From an uncultured Collinsella sp. (GTDB lineage: Bacteria > Actinomycetota > Coriobacteriia > Coriobacteriales > Coriobacteriaceae), in the NCBI GenBank assembly GCA_949285915.1, contig CASDZW010000023.1:1-56819 (forward strand): a stretch of 56,819 nt of DNA. Reading direction: 5' to 3'. Made by a program: the position numbers and the translations under genes. A model generated the notes under the pieces. The model searched no databases. It was not told the origin of the DNA and saw nothing but the letters and a program-made list of their open reading frames with translations. The first letter of the stretch is position 1. The number at the start of each line of letters is the position of its first letter. Positions 36,638-44,069 of the stretch are shown piece by piece.

Positions 36638-37900
36638 ATGGCAGAGCACATGATTTCCGTTGAGGAGGCGCGCGCCATCGTGCTCGCGCACATTACGCCG
36701 ACCGATGTTGTTGAGGTCGAGACGTGGCGTGCGATGGGGCTGCCGCTTGCAGAGGATGTTTCAACCGACATAGACCTTTCTCCCTTTGCCAACAGCGCCA
36801 TGGACGGCTACGCCGTGCACAGCGAGGATCTGGCTGCCGCAACGTCGGACGCGCCTGTCATCCTCGACGTCGTGGGGCATGAGGCGGCGGGCCATGTGCT
36901 TGATGGCGTGGTGCAAGCCGGTCAGGCCGTGCGCATCATGACGGGCGCGCCCGTGCCCGAGGGGCTTGACGCCGTTGTGAAGTACGAGATCGTCGACGTG
37001 TTGGAGGGCGACGGCAACGAGGGCTCACGCATCGCGTTCACGCGTCCCGCCAAGGTGGGGGAGAACATTCGCGAGGCCGGTCTTGAGGCGCATGCGGGCG
37101 AGTGCGTTCTCGCGGCGGGCGAGGTGCTTACGTCCGCGGGCGCGGGGCTTGCCGCGTCAGCGGGTCATGAGAAGGTGCGTGTGCATCGCGCCCCTGTGGT
37201 GGGCGTGCTCTCCGTCGGTACCGAGCTCGTCGGCGTGACAGACGTCCCTGCGCGCGGGCAGATTCGCGACGCAAACGCGACGGCTCTGCTCGCCGCGGCA
37301 CTCGAGGCGGGCGCCGAGCCCCGATTCTTTGGCATCGCTCGCGACGACGAGGCGGCAATCGCTGCGAGCGTCCACGAGATGGTCGCGTCGTGCGACTTCG
37401 TCATCACGAGCGGAGGAGCGTCCGCAGGAGACTATGACTATATCGAGGCGCTCGTGCACCGCGAGGGCGAGGTCCTCTTCGACCGCATCTCGATGCGCCC
37501 GGGCAAGGCCATCACCTTCGGCATCCTGGGTGGAAAGCCGTTTCTTGGACTTTCAGGGAATCCGGCGGCGGCGTGCGTTGGCTTCGAGATGCTCGCCCGC
37601 CCGGCCATCCGCTCGATGCGCGGCTACACCGCGCTCGACCGCCCCGTTCAGAGCGCGCGCGTGGACGCACCCGTTACCAAGCGCCAGACGCGGCGCTTCT
37701 ACGATCGCGCGCGTGTAGTGCGCGACCCTGCGACTGGCGCGCTTGCCGTCGACCACTCCTTCTCGCAGAACTCCGCCCTTCTGGGGACGCTCCATCGCGC
37801 GAATTGCCTGCTCGTCGTTCCCGAGGGCATGCAGGGGCTTGATGCCGGCGACATGGCGGATGTGGTGCGCATTGACCTTCCGGAAGGAGCTGAGCTCTAG
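36638..37900 (+). CDS. moeA: Molybdopterin molybdenumtransferase
   Basis: Inserts molybdate into adenylylated molybdopterin. ATG 36638 follows GAGGAGG and yields 420 residues. Motifs are SPFANSAMDGYAV in domain I, RIMTGAPVPEG, GENIREAGLE, the MoCF-fold segment VLSVGTELVG with GQIRDANAT, TSGGASAGDYDYIE, and FLGLSGNPAAACVGFE. The C-terminal beta-barrel domain IV is complete. Its stop is 3 bases before the mogA-type gene; both precede modABC, so the region is a molybdenum cluster. Confidence 0.95.
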   Translation: MAEHMISVEEARAIVLAHITPTDVVEVETWRAMGLPLAEDVSTDIDLSPFANSAMDGYAVHSEDLAAATSDAPVILDVVGHEAAGHVLDGVVQAGQAVRIMTGAPVPEGLDAVVKYEIVDVLEGDGNEGSRIAFTRPAKVGENIREAGLEAHAGECVLAAGEVLTSAGAGLAASAGHEKVRVHRAPVVGVLSVGTELVGVTDVPARGQIRDANATALLAAALEAGAEPRFFGIARDDEAAIAASVHEMVASCDFVITSGGASAGDYDYIEALVHREGEVLFDRISMRPGKAITFGILGGKPFLGLSGNPAAACVGFEMLARPAIRSMRGYTALDRPVQSARVDAPVTKRQTRRFYDRARVVRDPATGALAVDHSFSQNSALLGTLHRANCLLVVPEGMQGLDAGDMADVVRIDLPEGAEL

Positions 37901-37903
37901 ATT

Positions 37904-38377
37904 ATGGATATTAGAATCGCCATCATCACCTGCTCGGACACGCGCGATCTCGCTGCCGATGAGGCGGGGGCTGCCCTCGAGTCGCTCATTGCCGAGGCTG
38001 GCTGGACCTGCGTCTGCCATACCGTGGTCCGCGACGATGAGGATGAGATCTCGCGCGCCATTGTGGATGCGACTGACGTTGCCGCCGCTGACATCGTCAT
38101 CACATGCGGCGGGACGGGCTTGTCGCTGCGCGACGTCACACCCGAGGCGACCGCGCGAGTCTGCGAGCGCGACGTGCCCGGTATCGCCGAGGCCATGCGC
38201 GCCTACTCCATGACCAAGACGCGGCGTGCCATGCTCTCGCGCGCTCGCTGCATGCAGCGCGGGCGGGCCCTCGTGGTGAACTTCCCTGGGTCGACCAAGG
38301 CGGCGCGCGAGAGCTGGGAGGGCATTGCCGATCAGTTTGAGCATGCCGTCAAGATGAGCGCCGGCGGCGGCCATTAG
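37904..38377 (+). CDS. mog: MogA/MoaB family molybdopterin adenylyltransferase
   Basis: Activates molybdopterin by adenylylation before MoeA inserts molybdenum. It has 157 residues with a MoCF fold: VITCGGTGLSLRDVTPEA contains the conserved Gly-Gly-Thr-Gly and Asp. The N-terminal IRIAIITCSDTR and the VVNFPGSTKAARE near the end fit MogA. MoaB-type members share these motifs, so the MogA role is deduced partly from the adjoining moeA. GGAAGGAG in the moeA end is the likely ribosome site. Confidence 0.88.
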   Translation: MDIRIAIITCSDTRDLAADEAGAALESLIAEAGWTCVCHTVVRDDEDEISRAIVDATDVAAADIVITCGGTGLSLRDVTPEATARVCERDVPGIAEAMRAYSMTKTRRAMLSRARCMQRGRALVVNFPGSTKAARESWEGIADQFEHAVKMSAGGGH

Positions 38378-38525
38378 GGGGCTGCCCACCAACTTGAGGT
38401 AATTTTTGCGCCGTTCTGCTATCTGGGAAAACTCAAGGTTGTCCGAGGTAGAGGTCGGTTTTGTCGTTTAGGCGAAAAACCTGCGATGTAAGTGGGCTTC
38501 CGTCCGACTAAAGTTTTGCTTCTAT

Positions 38526-38571
38526 ATTATTCTCAAACGAGTATAATGCTGAGCAGGTTAGATATGCTCAG
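38526..38571 (+). promoter_or_regulatory. modA promoter with two inverted repeats
   Basis: TATAAT (38542-38547) is a consensus -10. It is part of an inverted repeat ATTATTCTC (38526-38534) / GAGTATAAT (38539-38547) with one mismatch. A second, perfect one, CTGAGCA (38549-38555) / TGCTCAG (38565-38571), covers the start of the transcript. The best -35-like TTGCTT is 20 bases from the -10, which is too far. Confidence 0.55.
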
Positions 38572-38596
38572 TTAGAGCACGGGGAAAGGGGCATCC

Positions 38597-39466
38597 ATGA
38601 AGGACATGCTTATTTCGCGTCGTAGCATCGCTGGTTTTGGCGTGGCCGCTGCTGCTGCGGCGCTCGCCGGTTGTGGCAATACCGCTGCGGAGGGCAGCGC
38701 GCCTGCGGCGGGGTCCGCATCCGCCGAGTCCTCTGCCAGCGCCGTCCAGCTTCAGGTCTTCGCCGCCAACTCGCTTGAGAAGGCAATGCCCGAGGTCGAG
38801 GCACTCTATACCGAGCAGACCGGCGTGACCTTTGCGGACACCCAGTATAAGGGCTCGGGCGATCTCGTCGAGCAGATGCGCGGCGGTGCCCCCGTTGACG
38901 TTCTCATTACCGCTTCGGCAGGCACCATGGACGATGCCGAGGAGGCGGAGCTCATCGATGCGGATACGCGTGAGGACATGTTTGTAAACGACCTCGTCAT
39001 CGTGCGCGCGGAGGGGTCTGATATCGAGATCTCCTCGCTCGAGGACGTTGCCTCCGTCGACGGAAATATCGCAATCGGCGAGCCCGGCGCGGTGCCGGCG
39101 GGCAAGTACGCCAACCAGGCGCTCGCGAGCGTGGGCCTCTACACCGAGGACGAGGGCGAGGGCGGCGAGTACGACGCCTCCATCGCCGATAAGGTGGTCC
39201 AGGCGGACAAGGTCGGTACCGCCGCACAGTACGTCTCGACCGGTGACTGCGCCATCGGGTTCGTCTATACCTCGGACGTTTACCGCTATGACGGCATCGA
39301 GGTCGCCTACACGTGCCCTGCCGAGAGCCATAAGGCGATCGTCTACCCGGGCGCGGTGGCGACAAGCTCCGAGAACGCTGACGCCGCAGCAGACTTCCTG
39401 GCGTTTTGCATGGATAACGAGGACGCGCTCGCCATCTGGGCCGAGTACGGCTTCGAGCTCGCCTAG
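38597..39466 (+). CDS. modA: Molybdate ABC transporter substrate-binding lipoprotein
   Basis: Captures molybdate (or tungstate) outside the cell. It has 289 residues with a Tat-type signal (SRRSIAGFG) and a lipobox LAGC (Cys26), so it should be folded before export and then lipid-anchored. A Ser/Ala-rich linker follows. The mature part has the ModA pattern: VFAANSLEKAMPEV, YKGSGDLVEQMRGGAPVDVLITAS, IAIGEPGAVPAGKYANQAL and YVSTGDCAIGFVYTSDV. ATG 38597 has AAAGGGG upstream. modB and modC follow. Confidence 0.92.
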   Translation: MKDMLISRRSIAGFGVAAAAAALAGCGNTAAEGSAPAAGSASAESSASAVQLQVFAANSLEKAMPEVEALYTEQTGVTFADTQYKGSGDLVEQMRGGAPVDVLITASAGTMDDAEEAELIDADTREDMFVNDLVIVRAEGSDIEISSLEDVASVDGNIAIGEPGAVPAGKYANQALASVGLYTEDEGEGGEYDASIADKVVQADKVGTAAQYVSTGDCAIGFVYTSDVYRYDGIEVAYTCPAESHKAIVYPGAVATSSENADAAADFLAFCMDNEDALAIWAEYGFELA

Positions 39467-39507
39467 CGCGTCTTGCCCCATTGGGGTGCGTGCCCCAGCA
39501 GCTCAGG

Positions 39508-39513
39508 TATACT
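39508..39513 (+). promoter_or_regulatory. -10-like box immediately before modB
   Basis: TATACT ends 6 bases before ATG 39520, so a transcript from it would start at or next to the start codon. Just upstream are two mutually exclusive short hairpins sharing GGGG at 39483-39486. Confidence 0.35.
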
Positions 39514-39519
39514 CGTCGC

Positions 39520-41130
39520 ATGATGAATGCTCACCGACATAGCATGTTCCCCCCTGGCCGCTCCGCACGTTGCGTGCGGGGCGGCTGCAGCCTGCCTGTT
39601 CCGCGGGAGATTGGCGTTCGAGGAGCTGCTCGCATTCCGCTGGTTCTTTTTGTTGTGACGGCCCTCGTGATTGGCTCCGCATGGTTCGCGGCGCCCGTTA
39701 CCGCATGGGCGGACTCCAAGGACGATCGCGCCGAACAAAACGCACTCGCCGACGCAGACGCCGCTTTTGGCCTTACGGACTTCACGCGCTATCAGACGGG
39801 CAACAGCCGTCCGGTTGAGGGGGAGGATATTGGGTATCGCTATCCTCTCGAGGATGATGCCGATGTGGTGATCGCGGTGACCGCGGAGGGAGAGGCCCTC
39901 GTCTTCGTGGACGAGGAGGCGAGCGCCGAGGCGGGCTTTGCGGCGGAAAACGCAGACGACGCCGATGCCTTCCGTGCGCTTGCCGAGGAGCTCGACGAGC
40001 GCGTCGCAAAAGGCGGCGAGACCCTTGCGGACAACCCCGGCTGCGGATGGACGATCTCCACGGCATCAGAGGCCGCCGTCGGTCCCTATCGGGTGCGCGT
40101 GGGCGTCGCGGCGGGCGGCAGGCGCTATGTCTCGGTAGTCCCCGCCGAGATGCCGGCGGGAAGTACACCCGCGGCCGCGGCAGAGCAGCAAGGGCTCGAC
40201 CTTTCCGAGGCGCTCGGTTGGGTGGACACCGCCCGTCTTGTGCCGGCATCTGCTGTTGCCGGCACAACGGAGGCGACGCTTGGCGAGCAGGCGGCGAACT
40301 TCTTCTCTGAGCTCGACATGCGTCCGTTTTGGGTGTCGCTCAAAACCAGCGCGGTCGCGCTCGTCATCACCTTTGTCTTGGGGCTTTTCGCCGCCTGGAA
40401 AACGATGGGCACCTCAAGCCGCCTCAAGGGCGTGCTCGACTCCGTCTTTACCATCCCCATGGTGTTGCCCCCCACGGTGTGCGGCTTTCTTTTGCTGCTC
40501 ATCTTTGGTAACGCCACGCCCCTCGGCCGCTGGCTTATCGCTCACGGCGTGTCTCTCGTCTTCACATGGGAGGCGGCCGTCATCGCTGTGGTGGTGGTGA
40601 GCTTCCCGCTCATGTACCGCACGGCGCTCGGCGCCTTTGAGTCGCTCGACGCCTCGATGCTCGATGCGGCGCGCACGCTCGGCTGGTCGGAGGCGCGTAT
40701 CTTCCGTCGCCTCATGATGCCCCTCGCTTGGCCGTCGATAGCGGCGGGCACGGTGCTTGCTTTTGCGCGCGCGATGGGCGAGTTCGGCTGCACCCTCTTT
40801 TTTGCGGGCAACTACGCAGGCGTGACGCAGACGATCCCCATCGCTATCTACTTTGAATGGATGAGCGGAAACACCGACGTGGCGCTCTTTTGGGTTGTCG
40901 TAGTGATTCTCTTCAGCTTTGTGGTGGTGCTCTTTATCAACCTCTATACGGCGCGGAGCCTCCGTTACCGCGAGCGCGGCGGTACCGGCCGTCGCGCCCG
41001 GTCCGCGCGGCACGATGACGCGGCGTGTGCCGAGGAGCCCGCCGGCGACGTCCTGCGTATCGACCGCACCGCGCTCCGCTCGCTCATCAAAGACGCCGCT
41101 GCAGCCTCGCCGCGGGAAGGGGGCAGGTAG
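39520..41130 (+). CDS. modB: Molybdate ABC permease ModB with a large N-terminal extracytoplasmic domain
   Basis: The permease core lies in residues ~266-490: five or six membrane segments with the coupling loop ALGAFESLDASMLDAARTLGWSEARIF and GTVLAFARAMGEFGCTLF, both typical of ModB. Unusually, the core is preceded by ~265 residues: a membrane or signal segment (38-60, ending in VTAWADS) and a ~200-residue acidic, Ala-rich extracytoplasmic region (65-265) that I do not recognise. Usual ModB proteins have about 220-270 residues in total; this has 536. A basic/acidic cytoplasmic tail (~45 residues) ends the protein. No ribosome site precedes ATG 39520/39523. The stop abuts modC. Confidence 0.85.
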   Translation: MMNAHRHSMFPPGRSARCVRGGCSLPVPREIGVRGAARIPLVLFVVTALVIGSAWFAAPVTAWADSKDDRAEQNALADADAAFGLTDFTRYQTGNSRPVEGEDIGYRYPLEDDADVVIAVTAEGEALVFVDEEASAEAGFAAENADDADAFRALAEELDERVAKGGETLADNPGCGWTISTASEAAVGPYRVRVGVAAGGRRYVSVVPAEMPAGSTPAAAAEQQGLDLSEALGWVDTARLVPASAVAGTTEATLGEQAANFFSELDMRPFWVSLKTSAVALVITFVLGLFAAWKTMGTSSRLKGVLDSVFTIPMVLPPTVCGFLLLLIFGNATPLGRWLIAHGVSLVFTWEAAVIAVVVVSFPLMYRTALGAFESLDASMLDAARTLGWSEARIFRRLMMPLAWPSIAAGTVLAFARAMGEFGCTLFFAGNYAGVTQTIPIAIYFEWMSGNTDVALFWVVVVILFSFVVVLFINLYTARSLRYRERGGTGRRARSARHDDAACAEEPAGDVLRIDRTALRSLIKDAAAASPREGGR

Positions 41131-42201
41131 ATGTCGCTCTCCCTTGCCATCAAGAAGGCCTACCCCGGGTTTACCCTCGACATCGAGCTCGAGGCCGGCG
41201 AGGAGCGCGTGGCGCTGCTAGGTGCCTCCGGTTGCGGCAAGAGCTGCACCCTGCGCTGCATCGCCGGCGTCGAGACGCCCGACGAGGGGCGCATCGTGGT
41301 CAACGGCGTCACGTTCTTCGACTCCAAAGCGCGTATCAACCTGACGCCCCAGCAGCGTAAATGCGCCCTGCTCTTTCAGAACTACCAGCTCTTTCCCAAC
41401 CTCACGGTGGGGGAGAACGTGCGCGCGGGGATGGACCGCGCCCTCGACGCCTCGGCGCAGGAGGACCTCGCGCGGCGCTGCCTTGCCATCTTTGGCATGT
41501 CGACGTTTGCCGACCGCTACCCAGCGAGCCTCTCGGGCGGCCAGCAGCAGCGCGTAGCGCTTGCACGCATGATCGCGGCGCACCCGGGCATCTACATGTT
41601 CGACGAGCCCATGAGCGCGCTCGATTCCTACCTCAAAAGCGCGCTTGAGCAGAATCTGCTCGACCTCTTCGACGCACTCGACGCCACCGTTCTTTATGTG
41701 AGCCATGACATCGACGAGGCATGTCGCCTCTGCGATCGCATCGTCGTCATGCACGGTGGGCGAGCGGTCGAGTCCGGCACCCCCGCCGAGCTCATGCGCG
41801 CGCCCAAGACGCTTGCGGCGCTCCGCCTCACGGGCTGCAAGAACACGAGCCCGGCGCGCAAGCTGTCGGATACGGTGGTGGAAGCAATCGACTGGGGGAT
41901 GACCTTCGATGTGGGCGCCCCCGTGCCCGACGACGTTGCCTATCTGGGTGTCCGCGCGTCCTACTTCCATCGCGACAATCGCGCCGCCCGCGGGCGCAAC
42001 AGCTACGACCTTACCGTTGCCCGCGTAAGCGACTCGCGCTTTGAACGCCTGGTTTTGCTCGACCCGCCGCGCGCAGACTCGCCGAGCCGCCTGCAATGGA
42101 AGATCGACCTTAGGAGCGCCTCTGCAGACGAGCTCCCCGAGCGAGGCGACGTGCTGCGCATGCACTTCGACGCAAAACGCATCCATCTCGTTTCCCGGTA
42201 G
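41131..42201 (+). CDS. modC: Molybdate ABC transporter ATP-binding protein
   Basis: Powers molybdate import through ModB. It has 356 residues: Walker A GASGCGKS (31-38), the Q-loop LLFQNYQLFPNLTV, signature LSGGQQQR near 133, Walker B IYMFDEPMSALD and the switch His in VSHDIDEA. The C-terminal ~120 residues look like a degenerate TOBE/regulatory region. It starts on the base after the modB stop. A hairpin CTGCCGC/GCGGCAG (42205-42223) follows. Confidence 0.92.
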   Translation: MSLSLAIKKAYPGFTLDIELEAGEERVALLGASGCGKSCTLRCIAGVETPDEGRIVVNGVTFFDSKARINLTPQQRKCALLFQNYQLFPNLTVGENVRAGMDRALDASAQEDLARRCLAIFGMSTFADRYPASLSGGQQQRVALARMIAAHPGIYMFDEPMSALDSYLKSALEQNLLDLFDALDATVLYVSHDIDEACRLCDRIVVMHGGRAVESGTPAELMRAPKTLAALRLTGCKNTSPARKLSDTVVEAIDWGMTFDVGAPVPDDVAYLGVRASYFHRDNRAARGRNSYDLTVARVSDSRFERLVLLDPPRADSPSRLQWKIDLRSASADELPERGDVLRMHFDAKRIHLVSR

Positions 42202-42204
42202 GGG

Positions 42205-42223
42205 CTGCCGCGACGAGCGGCAG
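42205..42223 (+). terminator. Hairpin after modC
   Basis: CTGCCGC (42205-42211) and GCGGCAG (42217-42223) form a perfect 7-bp stem with loop GACGA. No T-run. Confidence 0.4.
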
Positions 42224-42293
42224 GTGATGTGCTAGGTTATCGGTATGCAAACAGAGCGGGCCGCCCCTGCGGTCCTCGTCCGAAGGAGAACTC

Positions 42294-42671
42294 ATGAGCA
42301 AGAAGGTCATCGCATCCAACAACGCACCCGCAGCGGTCGGGCCGTATTCGGCGGGTATCGACGCGGGCTCTACGGTCTACCTCTCCGGTCAGCTCGGTCT
42401 TGACCCGGCGACGGGCGTGCTCGCCGAGGGCGTCGAGGCGCAGGCTCGCCAGTCGCTCGCCAACATCGGGGCGCTTCTCGAGGCTGCCGGGCTCGGCTAT
42501 GCCGACGTTGTCAAGACGACCGTTCTTCTGGCGAATATCGATGACTTCGCCTGCGTGAACGAAGTTTATGCCGAGGTGTTCCCTGAGCCGTTCCCGGCGC
42601 GCAGCTGCTTTGCCGTGGCGGCTCTTCCCAAGGGCGCTCTTGTAGAGATCGAGGCCATCGCCGCGCGGTAA
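42294..42671 (+). CDS. ridA: RidA family reactive enamine/imine deaminase
   Basis: Hydrolyses reactive 2-aminoacrylate-type enamines produced by PLP enzymes. It has 125 residues, the normal length, and presumably forms a trimer. Family motifs are [63 protein letters not shown], and the catalytic Arg in [30 protein letters not shown] precedes ATG 42294. A remnant of hicA begins within eight bases of its stop. Confidence 0.95.
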   Translation: MSKKVIASNNAPAAVGPYSAGIDAGSTVYLSGQLGLDPATGVLAEGVEAQARQSLANIGALLEAAGLGYADVVKTTVLLANIDDFACVNEVYAEVFPEPFPARSCFAVAALPKGALVEIEAIAAR

Positions 42672-42678
42672 ATCCTGA

Positions 42679-42822
42679 GCGAAAAAAGGCTCGCATCGAA
42701 AGCTCGAAAGGCTCGGCAGGGGCGTGGTCATCCCTTACCATCGAAAAGAACGTGCGCGCGGCACGTGGGAGAAGCTTAAGCGAGATTTGGGGTACCTAGG
42801 AAACGAAGGGAAATCGAGATGA
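42679..42822 (+). pseudogene. hicA toxin remnant lacking its N-terminus
   Basis: The frame from 42679 to the stop at 42822 encodes about 47 residues of HicA-like sequence: KGSHRKL with the conserved catalytic His, then VVIPYH and RGTWEKLKRDLG, the usual HicA ending. No ATG, GTG or TTG occurs before GTG 42724, and an in-frame stop lies at 42676. The first ~20-25 residues of a normal ~60-75-residue HicA are therefore missing, and the break coincides with the ridA 3' end. The stop overlaps the hicB start as ATGA, the arrangement of a coupled toxin-antitoxin pair. Confidence 0.65.
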
Positions 42823-43070
42823 GGTGCACCTATCCTGCAATCTTCGAGAAGAATGAGTTGGGTGGTTACAGCATCCACTTCCCCGATCTTCCGGAGTGCT
42901 ACACCGATGGCGATTCGTTTGAGGATGCTATCGAGATGGCGTCGGAGGCCATGGAGCTCGTCGTGGAGTCATATGTAGATAACGGAAGGCCCCTTCCGTT
43001 GCCTTCACTGGACTGCAATCCGCCTGAGGGCAAGCGGCTCGTGTATATCACGTCTATCTGCGCAGCGTGA
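42819..43070 (+). CDS. hicB: HicB family antitoxin
   Basis: An 83-residue protein with the partial RNase-H-like HicB fold: YPAIFEKNELGGYSIHFPDLPECYTDGDSFEDAIEMASEAM is close to the family pattern. It contains no separate DNA-binding domain. HicB normally neutralises the mRNA-cleaving toxin HicA by binding it and autoregulates the operon. Its hicA partner, directly upstream with an ATGA overlap, is truncated, so this antitoxin may be orphaned. Confidence 0.85.
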   Translation: MRCTYPAIFEKNELGGYSIHFPDLPECYTDGDSFEDAIEMASEAMELVVESYVDNGRPLPLPSLDCNPPEGKRLVYITSICAA

Positions 43071-43124
43071 GAGACCGACTGAGCAATCCCGTTCCTCCCG
43101 GACGTCCTGCGGCTTAGGGCGCCG

Positions 43125-43865
43125 CTACATCGTGCCGCGCAAGGTGTTCTTGATGATGCCGAAGCACTCGCGCAGCAAGTTGTTGGGGAGATACCACGCG
43201 ACGGAGTGGGCGGATACACCCCAAGCATGGGCAACGCCCGCCGTTGCCGCGATGCGCATGGCGCGGTACACGTGGAAGTTGTTGGTGACAATGCCCACGC
43301 GATCATGCGCGGCATCGAAGAAGCGCTGTGCGAAGCGGATGTTCTCTGCCGTGGTGGTCGAGCGGTCCTCGCGCTCAATGCGATCCGTGGCGATGCCGCG
43401 CTCTTCCAGCCATCGCGCCATACATGCCGCCTCGCTTATGGGTTCGTTCGACCCTTTGCCGCCGCAGACAATCGCGCGCGTCGACGGGTTCTCGGCGAGA
43501 TAGGCTAAGGCGGTTTCGAGTCGGTTGCGGAGCACTACGGAGGGGCTGCCGTTGGGCCGCACCTGAGCGCCGAGCACCAGCAGGTAGTCGAGATCGGCGG
43601 GAGGAGTGGCAGCTGTTGCCCTCATGATACGGGTGCTCATGGAGAGAACGACGAGGGCGAAAACAGCGAGCAAGATGAAAGCGGCAAGGCAGAAACCGCC
43701 TGCAAGAGGGCTCGTAGGCAAAAGGGCCTGCGTAATGCCCGGGACAAGGCAAAGGGCGGCTATAACGTACCAGATGGCATAAAACGAAGTGCCCGAGTTT
43801 ACGAGCATGATGGATGCACCGTAGGCGGCGCTCGCGATGCCAAGTACGATGAGGAGTGCTGCCAT
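43125..43865 (-). CDS. YdcF/DUF218 family membrane protein
   Basis: A 246-residue protein. Three or four N-terminal membrane segments (about 1-82) precede a cytoplasmic or extracytoplasmic DUF218 domain (about 90-235): YLLVLGAQVRPNGSPS, RLETALAYL, CGGKGSNEPISEA, RIEREDRSTTTAENIRFA, VTNNFHVYRAMRIA. DUF218 proteins (SanA/YdcF/ElyC) influence envelope integrity; no reaction is firmly assigned. It is transcribed away from the MFS gene across a shared 204-base regulatory region. Confidence 0.85.
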   Translation of the reverse strand: MAALLIVLGIASAAYGASIMLVNSGTSFYAIWYVIAALCLVPGITQALLPTSPLAGGFCLAAFILLAVFALVVLSMSTRIMRATAATPPADLDYLLVLGAQVRPNGSPSVVLRNRLETALAYLAENPSTRAIVCGGKGSNEPISEAACMARWLEERGIATDRIEREDRSTTTAENIRFAQRFFDAAHDRVGIVTNNFHVYRAMRIAATAGVAHAWGVSAHSVAWYLPNNLLRECFGIIKNTLRGTM

Positions 43866-43902
43866 GGCACCTTCTTTCTGGGTGGGGTTACCGGGCGCGT
43901 TG

Positions 43903-43998
43903 TATCGCCCCCTGCATCAAAACATATCAGAACGATACACGCGGTATCACGTTTCTGACAACCTTGTATCAGGATTGCGTTTCCAACTTGTTCGAACA
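43903..43998. promoter_or_regulatory. Phased TATC repeats and a palindrome in a divergent promoter region
   Basis: TATC occurs at 43903, 43925, 43945 and 43967, spaced 20-22 bases, mostly within GTATCA/GTATCG. A perfect palindrome TGTTCGAACA lies at 43989-43998. The region separates the divergently transcribed ydcF-type and MFS genes. Confidence 0.4.
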
Positions 43999-44069
43999 GC
44001 TTGAAGGAGATACCCTAGCAGGCGTGCGCGGCGTGGGCCGCGTTAGTTTCACCCACTTAGAGGAGACAC

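Noticed and set aside
38378-38596. A molybdenum-cofactor riboswitch before modA
   Set aside because: I cannot recognise the conserved Moco-motif helices; only simple inverted repeats are visible.
43989-43998. TGTTCGAACA as a LexA/SOS box
   Set aside because: Gram-positive SOS boxes are CGAAC-N4-GTTCG; here the half-sites are inverted relative to that, and no SOS gene is adjacent.
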